DNA of 63,316 nucleotides, taken from NCBI RefSeq assembly GCF_001311175.1, contig NZ_BBAI01000012.1, positions 1 through 63,316 of the forward strand, written 5' to 3'. The notes under the pieces are model-generated. The model saw nothing but the letters and a program-made list of their open reading frames with translations, had not been told where the DNA came from and ran no database searches. This stretch comes from Lacticaseibacillus pantheris DSM 15945 = JCM 12539 = NBRC 106106 (GTDB lineage Bacteria > Bacillota > Bacilli > Lactobacillales > Lactobacillaceae). Positions 33,743 through 43,561 of this stretch are shown piece by piece (within the stretch, counting starts at the first letter, position 1; the number at the start of each line of letters is the position of its first letter). Position numbers and translations under genes: made by a program.

Positions 33743-34100
33743 GCAGGCCGTTTAGAAAGCAGAGTATAAGTTACTATCGCCGAAAGGCCCGCACTTGGCC
33801 TTTTGGTGATAGTAACTTATACGTCGCTTTCTGGCCTGCGCAGCTCATTTCAATATTGGGCACTAGCGCGAGAGCGTTGTAGCGTTTAACGCTTGAGGAG
33901 GCCGTGAGCGGTTTTGGCCTTTTGGTTAGAGTTACTTGTGCGGCGTCTTCTGGCCTGCGCAGCTCATTTCAATATTGGGTACTAGCGCGAGAGCGTTGTA
34001 GCGTTTAACGCTTGAGGACGCCGTGAAGCGGAATTGGCCTCTTTGGGTAGAGTTACTTATGCGGCGTCTTCTGGCCTGCGCAGCTCATTTCAATATTGGA
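33743..34100. repeat. Tandem ~120-bp repeats after hup
   Basis: The block CTGGCCTGCGCAGCTCATTT starts at 33831, 33950 and 34071, giving units of 119 and 121 bases and a truncated third. Each full unit also holds a GCGCGAGAGCGTTGTAGCGT segment and an AGAGTTACTT-type segment. The first part is a strong fold-back: GCAGGCC 33743-33749 with 33833-33839, AGAAAGC 33754-33760 with 33826-33832, and a perfect 14-base stem 33765-33778 with 33808-33821. No gene is seen. Confidence 0.85.
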
Positions 34101-34170
34101 CAGCAACGCCCATCTCCAGCACAAAGTCATTAATTTCAAAAGATACTTCCGTGAATGAGGGGGAAACAAC

Positions 34171-35439
34171 ATGAGTAGTTATTCAGCCCAAATGCTTGAT
34201 GCCATCGAGGGTGGTCAACTGGAACGCGCACACGAACTATTGCAGTTGGCGCAGACCAATGATGATGATGAAACTCAATTTAATTTGGCCGAGGAACTGT
34301 ACGGAATTGGGTTCACACCGGAGGCCAAGCAACTGTACGAGTCGTTGTTAGGCAAATATCCCGATGAGGGTGATGTGTTGACCGCCCTCGCTGATATTGC
34401 GGTGACCGATGGTGACAGCGATGCGGCTTTGGAGTACCTATCCCGGATTCACCCGGACAATCCGGCATACGTCCAAGCGTTACTAGCAGTTGCGGATTTG
34501 TACCAAACGCAGGGCCTATATGAGGTGAGCGCACAAAAGCTACGTGAGGCGGCCCAGTTGGCCCCAGACGAGCCGGTCATCACCTTTGCCCAGGGTGAGC
34601 TAAACCGTGCTTGGGGGCACACGCAGGACGCTGCTGCGGCCTACCTGCGGCTTCTGGATCAGGGTGAGGACATTGTCGCCGGGGTGAACGTCCGCGGCCG
34701 TTACGGTGAGGCTTTGGGCAACCTCGGGCGTTACGAAGATGCGGTCGCCGTATTTGACGACGTGGGGGTTGACGCGTTAACTTTGGATGAGACCTTTCAA
34801 CTGGGTGTCATGGACATTGAGCTGAAGGAATATAAAGACGCGACTGACGCCCTTCAGCGAGTGGTTGAACAGGACGAGACCTACACGAGTGCCTACCTGC
34901 CGCTTGCCCAGGCGCAGCAAGCCATGGGGGACACCACGGGCGCATTACAAACCGTGCAGGCGGGAATTGCCCAGGACGACACGAACGCCGACCTGTTCGC
35001 TTTGGGTGGCACGTTGGCATTAGATCTAGACGATGCGGAAACGGGCGAGCGGTACTTCCAAAGTGCGCTGGCCATTGACCCTAATAATCAGGCACACCGG
35101 CTCGACTGGAGTAACTTCTTGCTCCATGAGGGGCGTGACCAGGAGAACGTTGATTTCTTGGGCGCACTGGATGAAGATGGCAATAGTGATCCACAGTTGT
35201 ACTGGAACCTCGCCCGTTCCCAGGAGCAGTTGGAGGAGTACGACGCGGCACGGGCCAACTACCTGCTGGCGTTCGGTACCTTTCAAGACCGCCCGAGCTT
35301 TTTGCGCGACATTGCACAGTTTTTCCGCACGACTGCGGCCGCGGCGGAAGAACGCGCGGCGTTGCAACGCTTGGTACAGTTGGAGCCCGATGATGTGGAC
35401 GCACAGGAACGGTTGGATGATCTGAATGCGGGTGCGTAG
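34171..35439 (+). CDS. Tetratricopeptide repeat protein
   Basis: 422 residues built almost wholly of TPR-like helix pairs, for example AKQLYESLLGKYPDEGDVLTAL-type and GERYFQSALAIDPNNQ segments. No signal peptide, so it is cytoplasmic. Strongly acidic. The place between hup and cca matches the YpiA-type TPR protein of Lactobacillaceae. A scaffold role is inferred from the fold only. Confidence 0.85.
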   Translation: MSSYSAQMLDAIEGGQLERAHELLQLAQTNDDDETQFNLAEELYGIGFTPEAKQLYESLLGKYPDEGDVLTALADIAVTDGDSDAALEYLSRIHPDNPAYVQALLAVADLYQTQGLYEVSAQKLREAAQLAPDEPVITFAQGELNRAWGHTQDAAAAYLRLLDQGEDIVAGVNVRGRYGEALGNLGRYEDAVAVFDDVGVDALTLDETFQLGVMDIELKEYKDATDALQRVVEQDETYTSAYLPLAQAQQAMGDTTGALQTVQAGIAQDDTNADLFALGGTLALDLDDAETGERYFQSALAIDPNNQAHRLDWSNFLLHEGRDQENVDFLGALDEDGNSDPQLYWNLARSQEQLEEYDAARANYLLAFGTFQDRPSFLRDIAQFFRTTAAAAEERAALQRLVQLEPDDVDAQERLDDLNAGA

Positions 35440-35491
35440 CGCGGCAGTTACCGTCAAAACAATATAAGCAATCACGGAGGCAGTTATTGGC

Positions 35492-36676
35492 ATGCAAGTA
35501 GACTTAAGTAACCCACAATTTCAAGCGGCGGTACCCATTTTGCGCCGCATCGAGGATGCAGGCTTCGAAGCCTATTTTGTTGGTGGCTGTGTCCGGGACG
35601 CCCTCCTTGGGTTGCCCATCCACGACGTTGATATTGCCACTTCTGCGTATCCAGCCGAGGTGAAGGGCATTTTTCGGCGTACCGTGGACACCGGCATTCA
35701 GCACGGGACGGTGACGGTGCTTGATCATGGTGCTGGTTACGAGGTGACGACGTTTCGCACTGAGTCCGGGTACCAAGACTTCCGTCGCCCAGACAGCGTG
35801 CAGTTCGTGCGCTCCCTCAAAGAGGACCAGTTGCGGCGTGACTTTACGGTGAATGCCCTCGCTGCGCGGCATGACGGAACGGTTATTGATAACTTTGACG
35901 GCCTAACTGACCTGCACAATCACGTTTTACGTGCTGTGGGGCGTCCCGATGACCGCTTTGGCGAGGATGCCCTCCGCATGATGCGGGCGGTCCGTTTTCA
36001 AAGTCAGTTGGGGTTCGCTTTGGAACCTGCGACCGCGCAGGGCATCAGTGATAACGCCCCGCTACTACAACACATTGCCGTCGAGCGCATTGCGTCCGAG
36101 TTTACCCGATTACTGCTAGGCATTGATCGGCGTGCAGGTTTACAAACGCTAATTGATACCGACCTGTACCGCTACTGCCCGCAGCTGGCGGATGCGCGGG
36201 CTGCTTTGAACCACCTAGCAGCGTTACCCGATACCCAGCTGCAGGATCCTGCCGTTGCGTGGACTTTAATGGTGGTGCTGGTTGGCGCACCCGTCAACCG
36301 GTTTCTCCGGGCGTGGAAGCAGTCGAACGACCTCATTGCGACGGTTAGCGCTGCTGCGGCAATCTGGCCGCTACTAGGGGACACCATCCCCGACCATTGG
36401 GCGCTCTATACCGCGGGACGGACGGGGCTCCGTATCGCGCTTGAGGCGTACGTCCACGTGCACCCGGACTTTAACAGCACACCGGTTCAGGCCGCGTACG
36501 ATGCGTTAGCCATCCATGACAAAGGTGAGTTGGCACTGACTGGCAGTGATTTAATCCAGGCGGGCATGCAACCGGGCCGGGCGATGGGGCAGGCTCTGCG
36601 TCGGGCTGAGGAAGCCGTGGTGGCAGGCAGCGTACCGAACACCAAGAATGCGTTGCTGGCGTACGTGCGTGTCTAG
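35492..36676 (+). CDS. cca: CCA-adding tRNA nucleotidyltransferase
   Basis: Adds or repairs the 3' CCA of tRNA. Class II head motif [12 protein letters not shown] with the metal-binding DVDIATSA follows, then [12 protein letters not shown] and the neck motif [17 protein letters not shown]. 394 residues, intact. Directly followed by the ABC-F gene, a common pairing in lactobacilli. Confidence 0.96.
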   Translation: MQVDLSNPQFQAAVPILRRIEDAGFEAYFVGGCVRDALLGLPIHDVDIATSAYPAEVKGIFRRTVDTGIQHGTVTVLDHGAGYEVTTFRTESGYQDFRRPDSVQFVRSLKEDQLRRDFTVNALAARHDGTVIDNFDGLTDLHNHVLRAVGRPDDRFGEDALRMMRAVRFQSQLGFALEPATAQGISDNAPLLQHIAVERIASEFTRLLLGIDRRAGLQTLIDTDLYRYCPQLADARAALNHLAALPDTQLQDPAVAWTLMVVLVGAPVNRFLRAWKQSNDLIATVSAAAAIWPLLGDTIPDHWALYTAGRTGLRIALEAYVHVHPDFNSTPVQAAYDALAIHDKGELALTGSDLIQAGMQPGRAMGQALRRAEEAVVAGSVPNTKNALLAYVRV

Positions 36677-36706
36677 TTTTTGAGATAGCGAGAGGGGAAC
36701 TTTTTA

Positions 36707-38605
36707 GTGCAAACATTAACCGCTACGGGCGTCAACAAGGCGTACGGGGATAAACAACTACTACAATACGTTAACTTTCTGATTAACGAGGGAAACCGGA
36801 TTGGGTTGATTGGGGTTAACGGGACCGGCAAGACGACGTTACTTGAGGGACTCGCGGGGACCGCGCCGTTTGACGACGGGTCCGTGGAGGCGCCCAAAAA
36901 CTACCGGATTGCTTACTTAGCGCAGCAGCCCTCTTTGCCGCAGGCCGATACAATCATGGATGCTGTATACGGCGGGGATGCCCCCGTTTTTGCAGCCATC
37001 CGGGAGTACGAGGCTGCGTTGGCTGCGTACGGTGATGCACCCATGAGCGACGCTGTGCAGGAGCGGTATACCAAAGCAATGGCGCGTATGGACCAGACGA
37101 ATGGTTGGGACGCGGAGACCGAGATCAAAACCATTTTGACCCAGCTACACCTCGATGACCTGACCCAGAAAATAGGCACGCTGTCCGGTGGGCAAGCTAA
37201 GCGTGTGGGGTTAGCGCAGGTTTTAATTGAGCAACCGGACTTGTTGATGCTGGACGAACCCACGAACCACCTAGATTTTGATTCAGTAGCCTGGTTGGAA
37301 AAGTATTTGGCTGCGTACAAAGGTGCGTTGCTAGTCGTGACCCATGATCGGTATTTCCTCGACCGGGTTGCCAACAAATTTGGGAGTTGGACCGTGGGCA
37401 GCTACAGGCCTTCAACGGTAATTATCAGGACTACGTCGCGCAGAAAGCCGAGCAAAATGAGCGCGAGGACGCGATGGCGCACAAACAGGCACAGTTGTAT
37501 AAGCACGAATTAGCCTGGATGCGCGAGGGGGCGCACGCGCGGTCGACCAAGCAAAATGCGCGCGTTAACCGGTTTAAGGCGATGAGTAACGGTCAACAGG
37601 AACGTCCAACCGCCACGGTCGACATCGACATCGGTACCCAGCGTTTAGGCAAGAAGGTCATCGAGATGTCTGGCGCGAACTTGCGGTTAGGCGACCACGT
37701 GATTTTGTCCGACTTTGATTGGTTGGTTCAGCCGGGTAAGCGGATTGGTATCACTGGTGTGAACGGTGCGGGCAAGTCATCACTACTGAACGTAATTACC
37801 GGTTTGGTACCGCTCGATAGTGGCACGCTAGCCATTGGTGAGACCGTTAAGTTTGGTTATTACCAGCAACAGATGCCCCCAATGGACGGCGATGAGCGTG
37901 TCATTAGCTACCTGCAGTCAATCGGCGAGGGGGTCACGAACAGTCAGGGTGAGCACCAGAGCGTTACCCAGCTACTGGATGCGTTCCTGTTTCCACGCGC
38001 CATGCATGGTACGCGCATTGACCGCTTGTCGGGTGGTGAGCGGCGTCGTCTATACCTGCTGCAGATTTTGATGCAACAGCCGAACGTCTTGTTGCTCGAT
38101 GAGCCGACTAACGACCTCGATATTGCTACGTTAACCGTGCTGGAGGACTACCTGGATAGCTTTCCGGGCACCGTCATCACGGTATCCCACGACCGCTACT
38201 TTTTGGACAAAGTGGCGGATCAGCTACTCGTCTTTGCTGGCGGGGGGCAGATTGAACGGGCCGTTGGTCGCTTTACTGATTACTTGGCGCAGCAGGCGCA
38301 AGCGCCCACCATTGCTGACGATCAACCGTTGGCTAAGCGAGATCAACAGCATCGCCGACAGAAGCGGCCACGCCGAAGAAGAAGGTTAAATTAACCTATG
38401 CCGAGCAAAAGGAATACGAGGTCTAATGCCGCAAATTGACGCCCTGGATCAGCAAATTAGTGACCTGGAAGCGGCCATGGCGGCCACTGATGGGTACGAT
38501 TACCAGACTTTGGGTGGTCAACAGCAGCAGCTCGATGAGCTCAATGCCCAACAAGAGAAGCTGATGGAGCGCTACTTGGCACTCGACGAATACGTTGCGG
38601 ATTAA
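36707..38605 (+). CDS. ABC-F family ATPase (three frame breaks)
   Basis: Soluble ABC-F protein acting on ribosomes. Two ATPase domains: Walker A GVNGTGKTT with LSGGQAKRVGLAQ and MLDEPTNHLD, and GVNGAGKSS with LSGGERRRLYLLQ and LLDEPTNDLD. A C-terminal coiled coil rich in Gln, Glu and Leu ends near LDEYVAD. GTG start at 36707 after GAGAGGGGAA. Breaks lie near 37377, in 38300-38350 and near 38422; the corrected length is about 632. It is closest in plan to Uup/YfmR-type proteins; a resistance role is not indicated. Confidence 0.88.
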
Positions 38606-38627
38606 CCCTTTGGCAGGGAGCATAAAA

Positions 38628-38669
38628 AAAAGAGGTCTAGACACATTTTGTGTCTAGGCTTCTTTTTTA
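38628..38669. terminator. Bidirectional terminator between convergent genes
   Basis: AAGAGGTCTAGACACA and TGTGTCTAGGCTTCTT flank a short loop with A and T runs on either side, so it can serve both the ABC-F gene and the minus-strand hemolysin III-like gene. Confidence 0.8.
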
Positions 38670-38680
38670 CAGATAAATTG

Positions 38681-39334
38681 TTAAACGAATAGGTAAATCG
38701 AAATGAACATTAGCGCCGACCCCAGCATCACGAACATGTGCCATACCACGTGAATGTAGGGGATGTTTCGCTGGGTGTAAATCAACGCGCCCACCGTGTA
38801 GGCAACGCCGCCACCAACCAGTAGCCAGAAGCCCACCACACCCAGGTGTTGCCACAATGGTGCCATCGCTACCAGGCAGAGCCAGCCCAGCAGGATGTAT
38901 ATGGCAACTTCTAGCTTCCGGAACTGTTTTGCCGCGCAACAGTCGAGAAGGATGCCCGCAGCACACAGCACCCAGATGGTGATTAGCAGGCCAATACCGA
39001 GCTTACCGCCAATGGCAACGAGGCAGTACGGTAAGTATGAACCCGCAATCAGTACGTAGATGCTGGAGTGATCGAGCGCTTGAAAAACTTTGCGCGCACG
39101 GGTGAAGTATAGCGCGTGAAAGAGCGTTGACGACGTGTACAGCACGATTAGGGACAGGCCAAAGCCCGCAAAGGATAGGATGCGCAAAATGTTGCCCGTC
39201 GGAATAGTTTTGACTAGTAACAGAACGAGTGCGGTAATGGCTAATGCAATGCCAATGCCATGAGTGATGGCGCTCCACACCTCGTTACGGACTAAGTAGC
39301 GGTGGGTTTTTAAACGGTTGTTTGTCATTTGCAT
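38681..39334 (-). CDS. Hemolysin III family (PAQR) membrane protein
   Basis: 217 residues with seven hydrophobic segments. PAQR/YqfA signature residues are visible: EVWSAITHGIG near the start, SSTLFHALYF, ALDHSSIYVLIAGSYLP, and the terminal His pair region IPYIHVVWHMFVMLGS. The family is linked to membrane homeostasis rather than lysis. The ATG at 39334 is spaced well from GGGGGAAC; 39328 is possible. Confidence 0.9.
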   Translation of the reverse strand: MQMTNNRLKTHRYLVRNEVWSAITHGIGIALAITALVLLLVKTIPTGNILRILSFAGFGLSLIVLYTSSTLFHALYFTRARKVFQALDHSSIYVLIAGSYLPYCLVAIGGKLGIGLLITIWVLCAAGILLDCCAAKQFRKLEVAIYILLGWLCLVAMAPLWQHLGVVGFWLLVGGGVAYTVGALIYTQRNIPYIHVVWHMFVMLGSALMFISIYLFV

Positions 39335-39490
39335 TTATGTTCCCCCAAGGTCATCTGGTATCGATAACTACATACTAGTCCGTTGCGTCTTCAAAGTCAA
39401 CCACACCTGGTATTGAAAACTATTAAATGCTAGTTAGTCGCAGTACGTCCCAATATGGTATTCAGTTGGTGGGATATGGTAGTGATTGCC
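39335..39490. other. Intergenic between the hemolysin III-like gene and element D, no gene seen
   Basis: AT-richer spacer that should hold the minus-strand promoter for the hemolysin III-like gene. I see no convincing motif. The last 20 bases resemble the flanks of other D-type tips. Confidence 0.4.
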
Positions 39491-39804
39491 GGCAGCGTCG
39501 GCCGAACCGGTAAGCTACGGCTTACGTGGGGTACTTCATGGTAATCCACTGCTAGGGCGACGGCTCCAACCCGCCAAGTGCGGGCGCGTTTCCGCCGCGA
39601 TTCAGAGCCTGTCCGAAAGCCCACCGGCCAGTCTCTGAACTCGTCGCGCTGTAATGGCTAAAGCCAATGGAACTCTCGGACTGGCTGCGCCATTCCTGCG
39701 AGAAGCACGCAGTAAGCGCTAAAGCGGAAACTGCGTGCGTTCCCTGGCAGTGGTTACCACTCCGACCCCACACGCCTCCTTTCGCCGGTCCGACCGACGC
39801 TGCC
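39491..39804 (+). repeat. Fold-back element, module D (relative of C)
   Basis: Outer ends 39491-39510 and 39785-39804 pair at 18 of 20 positions; GTGGGGT 39526-39532 pairs with ACCCCAC 39765-39771, and 39540-39552 with 39747-39758 nearly perfectly. Internal hairpins include TTCAGAG 39601-39607 with CTCTGAA 39633-39639 and GCACGCAGT 39705-39713 with ACTGCGTGC 39730-39738, which closes over AAGCGCTAAAGC. Compared with C, stem bases change in pairs. Confidence 0.85.
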
Positions 39805-39835
39805 TCACGCTACTGTAGCACGTGCATCTCATGAC

Positions 39836-40105
39836 ACGATGCCCTCGCCCCAAAGGCCACCCGTAGCTTCCCGCTAGTTCGTGCACTCTAATCCCAGCAT
39901 TTTTGATTAAAGGCTAAAACTTTACCAAACTGAACTGGGAATGGCGTAGACGTTACTAGTCACACGAGTAAGCACACAGTTTCGTTTGGCATTGAATTTC
40001 CATTAAGGATTTAGGGTGTTAGCTGACCCGTAAACTTGATGGTAACCATCTACCGTTGGTCGCGGGGGCCAGCCGCTCAAGCGGAGCCGCCGCGTCAGTA
40101 GGACC
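39836..40105 (-). repeat. Degenerate B-linker-A unit
   Basis: Read on the minus strand, an A outer arm only (40058-40105), then a diverged linker keeping GATTAGAGTGCACGAACT at its end, then the 5' arm of B (about 39836-39893). The internal hairpins of A and B are gone. Order and orientation match the copy at 1-730. No gene is seen in 39805-40255. Confidence 0.65.
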
Positions 40106-40205
40106 AGCCACCAGGAGGAATACGGGGCAGTATCGATTGGCATTTAAGTTACACCTAGTTTCGGAAACCATTAAATCTATGCTAGATTTCAGAGCACGGT
40201 TCCGG

Positions 40206-40211
40206 TATACT
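40206..40211 (+). promoter_or_regulatory. Probable -10 of degV promoter
   Basis: TATACT at 40206-40211, with only a weak -35 (TAGATT at 40183-40188), 17 bases apart. Confidence 0.35.
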
Positions 40212-40255
40212 AGCAGGGTACAAAATAAGTTGAGACCAGAAAGTGTGGCGTACAG

Positions 40256-41096
40256 ATGACCAATATTAAGATTGTGGCCGACTCCTCAGTACAAATGACT
40301 CCAGAGGAAGTCGCTCAGTATCAGGTAACCATAATTCCGTTGACCGTTATGATTGATGGAACTGTTTATACTGATGGTGAAACCATTACGCGTGATGAGT
40401 TTGTCAATAAAATGTTTAGCGCCAAGGATTTACCGCAGACGAGTCAGCCGGCGATTGGGTCCTTCGTGGAACAGTATAACCAGCTCACGGCGGACGGTAG
40501 CCAGGTCATTTCTATTCACTTGGCAGAAAGCCTCAGCGGTACCGTTAACGCTGCCCGTCAGGCTGCCGAGATGGCCGACGTGACGTCACCGTGATTGATT
40601 CCGGATTAACTGACCGCGCGATGGCCTTCCAGGTGATTGAGGCGGCCAAGTTGGCGGCACAGGGGGCTGATGTTGACACCATCGTCGCCCGGGCGAAGAC
40701 CGTTGAGGACCACACCACTTTGCGTATGGGGGTAGTTGACCTGACCAACCTGGTTAAGGGCGGCCGGTTGTCCAAGGCAGCGGGGATGATTACCTCCGTG
40801 CTTAACATTAAAATTGCGCTCTCCATGGAGAATGGTAAGCTTGGCATCTTGAAAAAGGGACGGGGAATGAAGACCATCAAGCGGTTTATCGATGACGTTG
40901 TCCAAACGATGAGTCAGAAGCCGGGTATTCACTCGGTGGGTGTATCCTACGTTGATGAAACTTCCGGTGCGGATGCCATTGCGGATCAGATTCGTGCGGC
41001 GGTCCCTGGTGTGGACGTACTGGTTCGGCGGACGGGCCCAATCGTGGCTACCCACGCTGCAAGGGCGCCTTTGCCATCATGTATTATGAAGACTAA
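40256..41096 (+). CDS. DegV family fatty acid-binding protein (two frame breaks)
   Basis: DegV/FakB-type protein that binds a fatty acid for the kinase FakA. It starts MTNIKIVADSSVQMT with the conserved DSS; the C-terminal domain has LVKGGRLSKAAG and GVSYVDE. One base is missing near 40581 and another near 41059; corrected it ends GAFAIMYYED, about 280 residues, the usual length and a typical ending. Confidence 0.9.
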
Positions 41097-41114
41097 TTAA
41101 CTAACGAGCATGGC

Positions 41115-41144
41115 GGGCCGTTCCTTATGGGGAGCGGCCCTTTA
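41115..41144 (+). terminator. Terminator after degV
   Basis: GGGCCGTTCC at 41115-41124 pairs with GGAGCGGCCC at 41131-41140, followed by TTT. Confidence 0.75.
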
Positions 41145-41290
41145 CGTTACCCAGAGTGCGCCTTGAAGGATGACAAAATGTTTAAGCCGCGCCGGACTGG
41201 CTGAGTCGAACGGGCTTTTGTGGTACCATAAATTAATAGCTATTAATAGGCGGAATAACAGAATTTTCAAGAACGAGGGATGAAGCTATT

Positions 41291-42115
41291 ATGACGAAAC
41301 GTGTGATACGGCTAGTCACTGTGCTGGTGGTGGCCGTGCTCGCTGGTGTCGGGTTAACCAACATCTTTGTGCATAGTGCGCGACCGTTAGCGACTGGTGG
41401 GGACACCTCCACTACCGGTACTGTGAATGTGGTCGCAGTAGGTGACTCACTGACCCATGGTGTTGGCGATACGACCGGCCAGGGGGGCTACGTGCCGCTT
41501 ATTGCGGAGGATATCCGGGTAGAGACCGGTGCCACCGTTAATACCAGTAATTATGGGGTGACGGGTGATACCTCCCTCCAGATTCTCAAGCGTGTGCGGA
41601 CCAATACAAACATGCAGTCTGACCTGAAGCAGGCAAATGCCATTACGTTGACGGTTGGTGGTAACGACCTCATGCACATCCTGCAGAATAATTTGAATAA
41701 GATTAACCTCAAAAAAGTTGATCAGGGGATCGATACGTTTCAAACACATATCCAGACTTTGATTGCGCAGATTCGCAAGTACAACGGGAATGCACCCATT
41801 TATTTGTTTAGTATCTATAATCCGTTCTACGTATACTTCCCGAACTTAACCAAGATGCAAACTAGCGTGAAGGAATGGAATGCGGCCACGGAGAAGACCG
41901 TGGGGCAATTGCACCGGGTGCACTTTGTGGATGTGAACAAGACCTTGTCATACGGTACGGCGGCCGACCAACGTTCGATGAAGGCGGGTAAGAGTAGTGT
42001 GACCAACCACCTGATTTACACCAAGGATCATTTCCACCCCAACAACGCGGGTTACGTCAAAATGACGGCCAAACTATGGTCGTCGATGTCAGCAACGGAG
42101 GATGAATGGCAATAA
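41291..42115 (+). CDS. SGNH/GDSL-type lipase or esterase, YpmR-like
   Basis: Secreted or membrane-anchored hydrolase. An N-terminal hydrophobic segment (VIRLVTVLVVAVLAGVGL) is followed by the GDSLTHG nucleophile block, the Gly and Asn blocks (NYGVTGD, TVGGND) and the catalytic DHFHPNNAGY. 274 residues. The end overlaps the next gene by ten bases. Substrate unknown. Confidence 0.9.
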   Translation: MTKRVIRLVTVLVVAVLAGVGLTNIFVHSARPLATGGDTSTTGTVNVVAVGDSLTHGVGDTTGQGGYVPLIAEDIRVETGATVNTSNYGVTGDTSLQILKRVRTNTNMQSDLKQANAITLTVGGNDLMHILQNNLNKINLKKVDQGIDTFQTHIQTLIAQIRKYNGNAPIYLFSIYNPFYVYFPNLTKMQTSVKEWNAATEKTVGQLHRVHFVDVNKTLSYGTAADQRSMKAGKSSVTNHLIYTKDHFHPNNAGYVKMTAKLWSSMSATEDEWQ

Positions 42116-42792
42116 TGGCAAATAATACGGAGCAACCACAAAAGCAAAGCCGCGTTAATCGCGTGCAGAAGCAGTCGACACCACAGTCCCCCAAGTCGCC
42201 ACAAACCCATCGTGGGATTAACTGGTGGTTCTGGGCCTTCATCGTGTTGCTGGGCCTGGTGATTGGTACCAGCTGTACGGTGGTGTACAAAGCCTCTCGT
42301 CCGGTGGAGACGACCACGCAGGTGAAGCCGGTTAAATCGGCCGGTGACGTAATGCACGTTAGCATGACCAAAACTGAGGTTAACCGTTTGATTGCGACCT
42401 ACCTAAGCCATCAGCTCAAGGCTGGGGACATCAAGTACACGTTCTCGGTGGGGAACCACGCGGTGTTGAAGGGCAAGTTTAAGTTCTTGGGTACCAACGT
42501 CAACTTTGGCATGGTGCTGGATCCTTACGTTCAGACCAACGGGAACGTGCTGCTCAAAGTGGCGCAAATTAACGTGGGTCAATTGGGAGTACCGGTAAGC
42601 TACGTGATGAGTTACATCGCGAATAATTATAAGCTCCCGGATATGGTGCAAGTGAATACCAAGCGCCAGATGATTGTGCTAAGATTAAACAAAATAAAAC
42701 TGAGTAACGGCCTCCGCATACGTGCGGACCGCATTGACCTGGCGCACGATGAAATCGACGCGACGGGTTACACCGTGAAGGCGGCTCAGTAA
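42106..42792 (+). CDS. YpmS family (DUF2140) membrane protein
   Basis: One membrane segment ([20 protein letters not shown] region, about residues 42-62) followed by an extracellular beta-rich domain with [16 protein letters not shown], as in YpmS. Function unknown. The start ATG at 42106 lies four bases after GGAGG; 42115 is the alternative. Coupled to the SGNH gene, as ypmR-ypmS is in Bacillus. Confidence 0.82.
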   Translation: MAIMANNTEQPQKQSRVNRVQKQSTPQSPKSPQTHRGINWWFWAFIVLLGLVIGTSCTVVYKASRPVETTTQVKPVKSAGDVMHVSMTKTEVNRLIATYLSHQLKAGDIKYTFSVGNHAVLKGKFKFLGTNVNFGMVLDPYVQTNGNVLLKVAQINVGQLGVPVSYVMSYIANNYKLPDMVQVNTKRQMIVLRLNKIKLSNGLRIRADRIDLAHDEIDATGYTVKAAQ

Positions 42793-42808
42793 ACTGGAGG
42801 TTGTGCGT

Positions 42809-43322
42809 ATGGCAACAGCAATTTTTGCGGGCGGATGTTTCTGGTGCATGGTCCAGCCCTTTGAAGAACAACCAGGTATCCAGAACGTGGTGTCCGGTTA
42901 CACGGGCGGACACGTACCGAATCCAACCTACGAACAAGTGAAGAGCCACACCACGGGGCACACTGAGGCCGTTGAGATTACCTTCGACCCGGATGTTATT
43001 AGTTATGCCGACCTAGTGGAAATTTATTGGCAGCAAACTGACCCAACCGACGCGATGGGGCAGTTCCAGGACCGTGGCGGAAACTACCGTCCGGTCATCT
43101 ACGTCAACTCGCCTGAACAGCGGGCGGCGGCAGAAAAGTCGAAGGCTGCATTGGCTGCTTCCGGTAGGTTTAGCGACCCGATTGTGACCACAATTGAGGA
43201 CGCCCAGCCGTTCTACCCCGCTGAGCCCGAACACCAAGAATTTTACGCAAAAAAATCCGCGCCGGTATGCGGCAGAACACGCACAGCGCCAAGAATTTAC
43301 CGACGCGCACTGGAAGGAGTAG
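42809..43322 (+). CDS. msrA: Peptide methionine sulfoxide reductase A (frame interrupted)
   Basis: Reduces methionine-S-sulfoxide. The catalytic motif GGCFWC is near the N-terminus, followed by [25 protein letters not shown] and the Asp/Glu residues of the active site. The frame breaks in the A run 43249-43255 (one base too long); correction gives about 171 residues. ATG at 42809 is eight bases from CTGGAGG. A yozE gene follows after two bases. Confidence 0.93.
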
Positions 43323-43324
43323 CA

Positions 43325-43546
43325 ATGACCGAACCATTCTACCGGTTTCTGATGACTTTGCGGAACCCCAACGATCATGGGGAGCTGGCCACCTTTGCCC
43401 AAAATGCATTCTTGGACCAGTCATTTCCACAACAGGAAACCGATTTTGATGAATTAAGTAATTATCTTGAATTGAACGGCAATTATCTGCCCAGCATGGA
43501 CGTGTTTGATGCGGCTTATAAGCTGTACGAAGAACGGCGCTCCTAG
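43325..43546 (+). CDS. YozE family (UPF0346) protein
   Basis: A 73-residue cytoplasmic protein with the YozE-like sequence [20 protein letters not shown] and the ending [14 protein letters not shown]. Function unknown. It starts two bases after msrA and precedes the S41 protease gene, a standard order in lactobacilli. Confidence 0.88.
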   Translation: MTEPFYRFLMTLRNPNDHGELATFAQNAFLDQSFPQQETDFDELSNYLELNGNYLPSMDVFDAAYKLYEERRS

Positions 43547-43561
43547 GGCCCGGAGGCAAAC

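Noticed and set aside
33743..34100. CRISPR array
   Set aside because: Repeat units are about 120 bases with near-identical content throughout; there are no unique spacers and no cas genes.
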